Source: Leishmania infantum JPCM5 (lineage: Eukaryota; Euglenozoa; Kinetoplastea; Trypanosomatida; Trypanosomatidae). Taken from it: 64,000 nt of DNA. Shown piece after piece: positions 39,720 through 50,000 of this stretch. The stretch lies in NCBI RefSeq assembly GCF_000002875.2, contig NC_009415.2, forward strand, positions 506,001 through 570,000, in the 5' to 3' direction. Made by a program: the position numbers and the translations under genes. The notes beneath the pieces were generated by a model. It worked only from the letters and a program-made list of their open reading frames with translations. It was not told where the DNA came from and did not search any database. Positions within the stretch are counted from its first letter, which is position 1. Every line of letters starts with the position of its first letter.

Positions 39720-40260
39720 GTTGTACAGGCGTATGTACAGATCCTGGAAGCATATGTTACTCACAGAAAAGGGGACAAAAAGATGGTGGAGAAAGTGTAA
39801 GTGAAAACACGTCAAGCGTGAGCCAGGCAGGGCTCGTGTCTGCTGCCGCCGCGTGCTGACGTGCTGCTTGCGCTAGTGTGCGGTTCGAGAGGGGAAGGCA
39901 GCGCTGTGGGCGCCATTTTCAATAGACGTAGAGACCGAGAGAGGCAGAGGAGTCAGTGAGTCGCTCGAGCTCATCAAAGGAAGTGGGCAGCGTAGGACGT
40001 CTCTTCACTGCTGCCGGGGGAGGTCACTGCGAGGGTGGCATCAGCCCTGAAGGGCTGACATCACGAGACAATCCTGCTGTGAAGTAAAGGCCATCATCCA
40101 CTGGGGCCGGAGCTTACAACTGCCCATGAGCGCCGTGTGCTCCACATGGCACTCTAAGCCTTACTGCGGAGGGCGCACGAGTGGCGGCATCGCCTTCGCA
40201 GGCTGATGTCTGTGACACACAGCGCGGAGCTGCACTTAGCGCGCCACTGCTCGCCTCATA
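39720..40260. mobile_element. Candidate SIDER-type degenerate retroposon
   Basis: About 540 bp of mixed, non-purine-biased, non-coding sequence inside a strongly purine-rich spacer. The length matches Leishmania SIDER elements. It includes a palindrome at 40041-40058 and a stretch around 40115-40165 that resembles what I know of SIDER sequences. Recognition is by style; no alignment was possible. Confidence 0.4.
40041..40058. repeat. Palindrome
   Basis: TCAGCCCT and AGGGCTGA are perfect inverted copies separated by two bases, giving an 8-bp cruciform or RNA stem inside the SIDER-like segment. Confidence 0.8.
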
Positions 40261-43117
40261 CGTTTTCTTTTGTTTTTTTTTCCTGCTCACTTGTTGCTCG
40301 TTGTTGCGGATACGAGCACGCGGTAACATCGACGCGCGCCTCGGCAGCGCATGTGAGCGCGCTGACGACAACGAAAAAGGAAAGAAGAAGCTTTAAAATG
40401 AAAAGCAAAATGCAAAAAAAAAAAAAACAGAAGGCCGTTGGAGAAAAGGAGGAATGAACGTGCCAACAACGACGGTGATGCATGAGCGGCGCAAAGAAGA
40501 GAGCAGCCCACAGCGTGTCGAGCGCCAACGGCAAAACGGCGGAATAGTGTGTGCAGAGCACCCATGACAGAATCTAAAGGGAAAAAAAAGAAGATACAAA
40601 GCCGACCACGAGACATGAAAAGCAGTTCTCGGAGACGTCGCGCACGGTCTTCCTGTGCAGGGGAAGAAGAGACGATCCCTCGTCGCTCTCGTCAGTGGCT
40701 TTGCTGTTTGGCCCTTCATCGACGTTGTCGTGCATGCCTTCCTCTGCACGCCAACAATAGAAAAAAAAGAAGGGAAAGTAGAATAAGCTATCAAGCCCGT
40801 TCAGAAAGAAACAAAAGAGAGAAGGGGGCCAAGAACGGAATACAAAGAAGTGGTCAGTCGCAGGAACGACTCCGTCGGAAGCAGGCACAGCACGCTCCAA
40901 CGGAATCACGCTCACAGACACAGACACGCAAATGGTGCGGAAAACAAGAAGAGGACGCAGGTCAGCCCGATACGCTGTGGTGGTAAAACCAGGAGCATGG
41001 AAAACAACGTAGAGGGATAAAGAGAGAGACAGAAAGCACATCGGGACAAGGGAGCCTTTCGGATGAGCGCACGAGTCGAGCGGTCGGCCACTTCCCTTCC
41101 GCCTTGCCACTCATACGCCCGCGTCGCTCACGTGAAAGACAGCGACAGAAAGCCGATATCTACGGAGCTTTCATTCTTTGTTTTTCTTTTTCTGACCTCT
41201 CCCCCATCAAGCACGCCTTCTTTGCCTCGCACTATTTTCTGCGCTGTTATTTACTTGACGGTGTAGCCGTTTACCCATCCACTCCTCCTTTTCTTTTTTT
41301 TTCGCACTTCGAAGTTCTCACGAGACGCACCGTCGTTGTGTCTTCGCCGTACATCGCGCCCTCCTCCCCCCAACCAATCCACACCCAATCACGCGAACGG
41401 CGCGACACGAAACATATCCCACAACAACATCAACCAACGGGTCTCTTGAAAACGAAAAGGGCAGGATCGAAAAGAAAACGAAAAAAAAGAAGGGAAGAGC
41501 AAAACAAAGCCAAGAAGAAGCGGCATGAAAACGCTCGTGAGATGGGGCACGAGTGTTTGCTTGCTTGTTTCTTTTTCTGTTGTTGAGGGGGGCTGCGGAA
41601 TCACGAGACGTACAGCAGTCGAGAAGAAAAGACAGTCCTCAAGGTTGCCCGCCTCTTTTTCCTTGTCTCGTTAAGCATTGTTTTGGTTGTTTTTGGTCGT
41701 TGGAGAGGAGAGGGAAAGAGGTCTCTTGAGTCGACCTAGAGAGCGCACCGAAACAAAATGCCCGACAGAAGCGGCACGCACCCAAGCACTAGGCTAGCAC
41801 AGGCCCCCTCTCCCCTACTCGCTCAGACGGGAAAGCGCAGAGTCAACTAACGCGCTCAGCCGAAGAAAAAAGAAAGTAAGGAGAAAGGGGAGGGGGAGAA
41901 GGAAGTCTCGATCTGCGCCTTACATGACAAATCACTGTTCGAGATTCTCTGCTTCACTTTTTTTTTCCGCGCGCACTCCGTGTCCGCCACAAAATAGGTG
42001 AGCGAAAAGCAACCCCAACACCAAAGAGAAGAGAACGACAATGGTGATGCACCCATAGGCCATTGCATGCCTCTGCCGCTTCTCTCTATTTTGTTGTTTG
42101 GTTTCCTCTAAACTTGCATGACAGTTTTCGGTGCCTTTATCGCATCGGTCTGTATACAAGCACGCAAGCACACACAAGCACACGCACACACAGAGCGAGT
42201 GAGAGCGAGAGCGCGAGACCCCAACGCGGGGCCAGATTACGAACTCACAACTCATAGCCATAACATAACAGGCATGCGAAAGCCACTAACCCATGACATG
42301 TAAATGAAAAAAAAAACAAGCAAGCAAGCAAGTGCCCACCTACCTTCATGGGAAATCGGGAGAACAAGCCACAAAACAACGAATTGCAGAAAACACATAG
42401 GTAAAAAAAGAGAGAGAGATGGAATCTCCGTGAGGCAAAGAGAGTTGTCAACGAATGAAGAACACACGAAAAGGCAGTCGTATTTTTTTTTTGAAGGCAT
42501 TCTCGGAGCGGTTCGAAGAAAAAGGAAGAGGAGAAGAGAACGGAACGTCGTATGCACGCGTAGAGGTCCATCTCTACGTGAGATGACGCAGTTCTTCCTC
42601 TTCCTCAATCCCTTTGCGCTCGCGTCCGTGCCGCATTTTTCGCGTCGTATCTTGCTTTCCTTCATCCACTCCACCTGGTGTGGGTGCCTTGCCTGCCTCG
42701 CCGATTTTCTGAGGTATCATCTCCGAGTCGCCTGTGTGCGCACAGACCAAGAGTCTCCCTCTTGCGCACACGGAACCCTTCCCTGGGACTGTAAAAGCGC
42801 ACAAGCAAAAAAAGGCAGTAAGCTGGAAGTCATCAAGCATAGCGAAAAGGGTGCAGCATCCACCGACGGCACCCAGCCCTTGCATAATTTAAGAAACGGG
42901 GAAAAAAGACTCACATGTGCACGAGAGCCCACAGCGAGGCACAGAAAGAAGGAGAGAGAGGCGAAAGGCGGGGGCGTGTGCGTATGCGTAGAGATGAGCG
43001 CTTCGCTGCTGTAGTGAACGAGCCTGAAAAGGGAAGAGCGATCGGAGGAGGCGAGACAACGTGGGAGCGCAGGCAGCGCGGTCGTAACCTCAAGCAAGGC
43101 GTTGCAAAGCAAGAGAG

Positions 43118-43178
43118 AATATAATATATATATACATATGCATATACATATACATACATGTATATATATGTATGTATG
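43118..43178. repeat. TA-rich microsatellite cluster
   Basis: Alternating TATA, CATATA and TATGTATG units. Confidence 0.85.
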
Positions 43179-44662
43179 CGGACGAAGTAGAGAAAAGTCA
43201 AAACCCGTGCTAAAGTGCTCCATGATGCGAATGAGGACGACGAGCCCTGCATGAATCAACGTAAGGAGCGACTTCGTAGGAAGAAGTGTGCCCCGCCGGG
43301 CACAACATGAGAGAGCCATCACGAGTAGTTCACTCATACCTGAAACACGCGCATAAAAAAGGGGGAGGAAGAAAAAAAAAAAAGAGTGCCCGAGGAGATG
43401 CTCAACCAGAAAAGAAAAGCAAGAGTGACGCAAGATAAGAAGGGGATGGAGGTTGCCATGCACCCACGGCGCGTGTTTTCCGTTGCGTCTCTGCCTGCGC
43501 TGACGTGAGCAAGGGAAAGGAATTGATGGAGACAAGCAAGCAAAGGGAGAGGCGAGAGAGGAGGGCGGTTCAAGGACGCTATGAAGAACGCCATCCGCTC
43601 CCTCTCCACCGTTGGCCGGGTGTGCGCACGCCACTGGAAAAGAACACATGACCAGAGAACACAGGAAAAGACATATAAAAAAGGAGACAGAGACACGTCC
43701 ATTCTGGTTAAATGGGGAGACGACGAGAGAGCGAGAGCGAGCGGGCGGCGCAGACGTAAGTGACCATGTGAGCAGCGAAGCACGCAATCATACAAAAAGA
43801 GAACCAGTGAGTGACTGCACCAGAATCGAGTCGGGAGAGCACAGAAACGGAAGCGCAGCAGGCGAAGCGGCAAAAGAAAATATGCCGCGGCGGAATGTGG
43901 CCCCACCGTCACAGCAAAGACGCCCTGTGGGCAGAGGGCTCGCCGCGGAAGCCGTCGTTTCTTCAAACTCAAGAAATTTCGCGTCACCTTTGAGCACGTT
44001 CGCCTCCCTCTCGCCACCGCATTCCCCATGATCGCCTTTCGGAGGTAAAGTGCGCGCATCCGCACTACACTTACCTGCATTGAAAAGTTTCTGTGTGGTG
44101 CTGCTCGCGCACCTGTGCATAGACGCGTAGCGTGGGAGGGGGGTTGATTCAGCACTGACAACAAAATGTGCACGCGGCCGAAAAAAAAAAAGAGGGACGC
44201 ACACACAAGCGGTGACAAGTACGCAAAAAGTCCCGAAAAAAAAAAGAACATATATGTCAACGAAACGAATCGCGCGAGGACGGGGAGACGCCCCATATAA
44301 GATATGCAGCCGAGCATACAAAAAAAAACGCAAGTGGAAACGAAAATAAACATCTCGCACATACCACAGGCCAACCGCGCAAGGTTCCCGAAAAAAAAAA
44401 GAGGAAGGGCGTGGATGGAAGAGGAACAGAGATGGAAACATACAGCAGCACAAGCATTGCAGAGAGACGCGCTCGGCGAAGGGCAACAAAAAGGAGCGAG
44501 GCGCAACAACAAACAAGCCTTCAAGGCGAAAAGGAAAGCAGAAAATAAAAATAAACTGTACAAAAAAAAAAAAGAAATCATCACACGTCGTAAAACAAAA
44601 GAGTGTAGACACGGCACCTCATATAGAGAGAGAAGAGGAAAGAGCGGGCACCTGTTTAATGA

Positions 44663-44723
44663 CAGGCAAGCGTGTTCCTTTCCTTGCCTGGTGCGCCCCA
44701 CGTATACAAGTGGTGGGGCGCAC
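44663..44723. other. Two adjoining perfect hairpins (structured RNA candidate)
   Basis: CAGGCAAG (44663-44670) pairs with CTTGCCTG (44683-44690) around a 12-nt loop. The next base starts a second stem, GTGCGCCCCAC (44691-44701) with GTGGGGCGCAC (44713-44723), loop 11 nt. A third element, CCTGT at 44651-44655, could instead pair with ACAGG at 44662-44666 and open the first stem. It would work on either strand but is transcribed in the 3' region of the cold-shock gene. Confidence 0.55.
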
Positions 44724-45424
44724 GCCTGTATTCGCTCCTGAGTCGCTTGATAAAGTTGACCCTGTAGAAAGAAGGGTTCGGATGTGCGGTTTCCTTTTCC
44801 TTTGCGTGCACGCCTGTGTGCCAGGTGCCCATGAATGAAGGTCAACCGGTGCAGAGGTGCTGCACACATGAGCACAGGAAATAACAGGGGAAGAGGAACG
44901 GTTACCATGTTTCTCTTCTTTTTTTCTTTCGTCGCTGGGTCTACGGAACGAAAGACTTCTTATTGCATCACGTGAGCTTTTCTTGCATGGCATCGCCTTC
45001 ATGAACGGAGCCCCGCGCAGGGTGCTGTGGGTGCATGTAGCTCGCACACGCAGACTTCAATTTGATTAGGCCCCCTAGCGCGCTATCAGAGGCGGCGCAC
45101 GGGGAAAAGAAAGCTACCACCGCTCCGACAGGCAAGAGGGGAATCGATTCGGGCGGCGATCAAGGACAATCAGCCGATCGCAAACCAACGCCGGCATCTA
45201 GAAGGGAGATTCCGAGCGCCGGAGAAAACGGTCAGCACACACACGCACACACAAAAACGCGATAGAGAAAAAGCGTTCCACATAGGAAAGGAATAATCCG
45301 CGTGAAGATGGAAGCAAAATAAACGAAACACTGGTGAGGCCGGGAACGAGGAAATGTGGAGAGGAAGAGAGGTTTGGCACTCCCTTCCATGAATCGGTGA
45401 AGGCAAAACGAAAAACAGACGGGT

Positions 45425-45480
45425 ACCCACAACAATAACCAAAGCAATAACCAAAATAATAACCTAAATAATAATAATAC
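45425..45480 (-). repeat. Repeated GGTTATT units
   Basis: On the minus strand GGTTATT occurs about three times at 10 to 15-base spacing within a TTATTATT-rich tract. In the transcript this is a U-rich element with regular GG pairs. Confidence 0.6.
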
Positions 45481-46237
45481 GAAAAAAAAGCAACAACTTC
45501 GTGCAATTCTGTCGACTGCACATGTACGCTGTTTGATGGCTCGCGAGCTCGCGTCTTCTCAGCGTTTGCTCGATGCAGTCAATGCCACCTTTTTTTATTA
45601 TTTTTTCGTTTCTGTGTCATGTTTGGCGGTCTCTTTCTTGCCTGTAGCGCAAAGACGGATCGAGCACCCGAGGAGGTGAGCGGAAAGGGAAGCGCAAGGG
45701 TCCAGAAGAGAAGACACGAGAGATGATGAGCGGAGACACGCCACGCAGTCAGGCACCTCCACCTTAAATAGAGAGAGAACGCATAAGTGTCGGCACAACG
45801 AAGAGAGAGAGTCAAAGACGTACACTGGAGAAGGCAAAAATGGACCGTAAAAGCAAAATGGAGAGAGAAAGATGAGTGGGAGTCAACAGCTGCATCCGCA
45901 GGAGTGCCGGTGAATAGGAAACAAAGAAAAAAGCGCCTCATTCAACGAGCGTGCCAGGACAGGACCACACCGCCTCACCACCCGTACACATACGTACGGA
46001 ATATAGATGCGCTCCGCAGCCGCATGACTACTTTGTTTGCGTTCTGCTTTCTGTCAGCCCGCGGGTCGGCATCGTCGTGCACGTTTTGCCGAGAAGCGCG
46101 TGTGAACGGGTGGACATATCGTGCATGTGCGTATACAGATGAGGGGGACGTCATTGAGAGGCACCGAATGACGAAGAAAAAAAAGAAAAGGAGAGGGAGG
46201 GACAGAAGACTCCCCCCTCAAGACAAAAACCGCAGCA

Positions 46238-46331
46238 TACATATATATATATATATACTTGTATAGAAACCTTTATAGATTTATGTGTATATAGAGGTAG
46301 ACATATATATATATATATGCATGTATATGTA
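46238..46331. repeat. Paired TA-rich microsatellites
   Basis: Two TA runs flank a 40-base AT-rich segment, about 760 bases downstream of the cold-shock gene stop. Confidence 0.85.
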
Positions 46332-47088
46332 CGCGGTCGACTTCGAGAAAGCTGGCAGAAGGCAGTTAAAACACAGAGGCAGAAAGCCGTGAAGGTAGAA
46401 AAAAGAGCAAGACGCCGAGGCAAACAAAAAAAAGCCTTTGAATACAAAACGATAAAAACAGGACTGCTGAAGTGTGGAAGAGCTACATGCGTTTCGATGA
46501 TGTTCCGTAGCACCACGGAGGGTGGAGGACCGGGCAATACACCCTCCGAGGGGGAAAAAAGGAGGAGAACGCAAACGAGAAGGCAAAGCAAAACACATGA
46601 GCTGAGATGCGAGGATGAGAAAACAGCGAGAAGCATTCGAAGGAGAGGCGGGACAGAGAGGGCTCCCGCATCTGCAGAACACAGAGAGAGACGAACCAAC
46701 AAGAGATTGGCAACACCGAACCAAAGAAAGCAAAAGAAGATTATCGGAACCCAACAGCCAAGCATACACACACGCACACACATGAAGACTGTGCCCGCAC
46801 AAAACTACAACGACCGTCCGCACCGACAGGCAACAAGCGCAAGCGGGCAATACCGAAAACAAAGGGCAAGACGGCATAACCGCTCTGCTGACGCGCAGGA
46901 AACGCGATAGGAAAAGGAAGGCCGAAGACGAGGCTTGAAAAAGACAACCAACAACAAAAAGGCAGGGAAGGGAAACAGGAAGAGGGGCGGCAAACGGTCA
47001 ACAGCGAAACGCCAACTGCAACGAAAATGCGCTACTGCAGCACAAACGCGAAGACGCGATTGTACGTACACGCATCCACTCCAATCGT

Positions 47089-50000
47089 CTACGAGGGTCG
47101 CCAGTTTCCCTGGGAGGGGTGCCACCGAGATGAAGCCTGCGGTGAGGCCGACATGGCTGTCCCGCTCGGTGCGGTTTGCGGTGAAGAGACGGGAGGCGGT
47201 GGAGGCGCACAGGCGGGCTGGGCAAGCGCCAGAGCATGGCTGGGGGCCCACATGGCCGGCTGCCGGATAGTACCCATGCCGACGCCGGCGCTTATACACG
47301 GGCTCGGGTAGAGGCCGCTGCTGTCGAGTGCAGCATACGAGCCAGTCGCAATGCGAGTCGCCGCCTGCAGGGCTGCCGTGCTGTTGGTAGACGTGAAGAC
47401 GGGATTCGAAGGTTCACACTGCTGCTGGGAAAGACTGTTATTGCTTGCATGGCCGAGGGTAGTACGGATAGAGGTCGGTTGGCTGCCAGAGGGGGTACTG
47501 CGCTGGAGCTGCTGTTGCAACGCAAACGGATGCTGCGGTGGCTGCTGCTGTTTTGGGTATGGAAGCGACTGCGACGACGCTGCGCTGTCCTGGATCCACG
47601 GTGAAGACAGGACGTTGACGAGGCTCTGAGGCATCGGCACCGAGTGGGAGCTCGTCTTGAAGGTGTTGATGCTGCCCCTGCTGCTTTTGTTCATTGAGTC
47701 GGGTTTTCTCCCCATCGATGTTCTCGGCAAGCGCTGACAGACCTGCTGGCTCTGCGGCGGCGCTAGGGTAAACGGAAACACATTTCTGTCATTCTCTGGG
47801 CTGCATGAGTCGCCGCATTTTCTACCGCCCAGCGCGGGCGCGCTGCAGATCGAGGTCGTCTTCTTGTCGAGGGAGACTACCAGCTTGCGGTAGAATTCGC
47901 TGTCGGTGCTCTCCGCGTGGCCATGCGCCGGCACATTGCCACCCGGTCTACGTGCAGCCGATGAGGAAGAGGCGTGCCGCCCTCCAGCTGCTTGCGCCGG
48001 TCCGTGAAAAGGCACATATGCTTTACTGCCAGACGTTCGAGGCCCCTCGGCAACGGGTACGGCAGACTGCGCCTCCGCAAGGCAGGGAGACGCAGGATCA
48101 CTGCTCGCATCTCGCAGGACGGAGATGGACTTGACCTTGAGGTCTTTCACGGTCTCGCGGGGCAGCGCGATGATGGTGACACCACGCGGCACCTGCGCTG
48201 CCAGCTTTGGGGGCAGGTTGGCCACGTCCACCATCACGAATGCAGGCACCGTCTTGTCCTTAAGCCGCTTCTGCTGGCCCTCGGCACTGCTGCTCTTCTT
48301 GGGCTTGCCGGTTCGCGGGCGAGCCTCATGGCCATTGCAGCTGCTCTTATCTTGTGTCAGCTGCGTTGTGCCAGTCTGGCCACTGTCGTCGCCACGCATC
48401 GGCGGCTGTGACGACGAAGGGTTCGCCTCACGACCGACTGGATCGCCGCGATTACTGCAGTTACCAGGTGCGCTTCGGCAGCCACTGGCCTCTGCAGCGC
48501 CCTCATCTTCCTCCACGCCGCGCGAAGAGCTGCTATCGAGCTCACAAACGGCGGAAAGCGGCACCACCTTCGGCACAAGCGCAGCGGCATCAAAGCAGGA
48601 ACCGCCGCCACTCATCTGGTTCGGTGTCGCTGCCGCTGCGATGATTTTCACGCTGTGGTGAGGAAGCAATTTGAAGTCTGTCTTATGCTTCATGATATCC
48701 TTCACCCTCTCGTTGGCTATCTTGAGGTTGAACACCTCCGTCCAGTCAGGCGCTGGACCGAGGTTTGATTCTGGGATCGTGTTGCCCGAGGGCGACGTCA
48801 TGATGGAATTCTTTTCCTCCTCGTCGCTGTCCCTGCCGCTGTGCGAGCGCACAAGCACCTCGGATAACTCCGCGTCGTCGTGCGAGCGGGGTTCAGAGAA
48901 GCCACCGTTAGCCGGCAAAAGCGCAGCTCCCTGCGCTGCAGCGGCGGCGCTGCGAGCAGCAGTTTTCGGATGTGCCAAAACTGCCACATTGCTGCCACCG
49001 TCCGCTGCTGCCGCTGCGCCTCCTGCTGCCCTTTCGCTGCCTTCACAGTGGTCCTTGTCAGCCTTGTGACCAGCCCCACAGCCGTTAAAGGAAGAGATTG
49101 CCTGATCCATGTTGCCAGACAAGACAAGGTCCTTGCAGTCGCCAAACATGTCGGCCGGTATCGTGCTACTCCCGCGGCTGCGGCTGTCCTTCAGATTATG
49201 GATGCTGTTCGGCAGCGCCTGGCTTTGGCTGCCGGTGTTGTGGTCGCTGCTCTGCGCCGGGTTCGTCGCGGTCATAGTCGTCATCGTGGCGCTGCGTGAG
49301 TCACGCCCACTCGTCTGCGTGCCGGTGCCACCGGTGTTGCCATGACCGCTCGTCAGATCGTTTTTGCTACTCGTCAGCCAACCGCCAGAAAAGGCGCTCG
49401 GGTCCCGGTTCAGCTGATTCTTGGGCGCATTCTCCAGGGACGTGCCGTTCGTCAGGCTTTCCACCTCCTCTGTGGCCGGCGCGCTCGGCTCCGTCGCCTT
49501 CATCGTCGTCTCGCGGAAGGCGTTGCACTTCCTTGATGGCGCTGGAGTGGCCGGTGTGATCGCGGCTGCGCCCGGCTTGCCCTGCAACGCCCTCTGATCG
49601 TCTCTGTCCATGGCCAAAAACGTGGCGGCGATGCTGTCTGGATGGACAACATCCAGCAACTGCGGGCCACCGCGTAAGGCTTCCTGGGCACCTGTGCACA
49701 TCGGCTCCTTGGTGCTTGCATCGCTCACCTGAGCGCCAGTTGCCCCAACAGTATTGGGCATTGCACCCCCGTACTCCGTCGCATTTGTGCTCTGCGAGGT
49801 GTCGACACCGCCCCTGGTAGCGGTGATGGTGGCCGAGGCGCTTTTCATCGCTGCTAGGCCGGGTGTCGCCCCACTCCTCGTCGACGTCACAGTTGTCTGG
49901 GATGAAATCGGCCCCATCTTCGGCGGCACACGCACGATGAGAAGCTCACTCTGGCCCTCGACAGAGTTCGGAATGGCCGGTGAGGGAATAACAGCCATGT

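Larger units (their letters stand above)
37636..47088. other. 9.4 kb gene-poor stretch between the cold-shock gene and the PP2C gene
   Basis: No credible coding region on either strand. The plus strand is purine-rich for most of its length, so the minus strand shows long but spurious frames of Phe, Leu, Ser, Cys and Pro. Inserts that break this bias lie at about 39720-40260 (SIDER-like) and 44640-45060 (with paired hairpins). TA-rich clusters lie at 43118-43178 and 46238-46331. It should hold the 3' UTR of the cold-shock gene and the 5' region of the PP2C gene, and could hide non-coding RNA genes I cannot recognise. Confidence 0.55.

Noticed and set aside
42717..43787. Minus-strand open frame (about 356 codons)
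   Set aside because: Same compositional artefact; includes a Tyr/Ile run from a TA microsatellite.
43334..44908. Long minus-strand open frame (about 524 codons)
   Set aside because: It is an effect of pyrimidine bias. The translation is dominated by Phe, Leu, Ser, Cys and Pro encoded by T/C runs, including FFFFF stretches from poly-A on the plus strand. No domain is seen.
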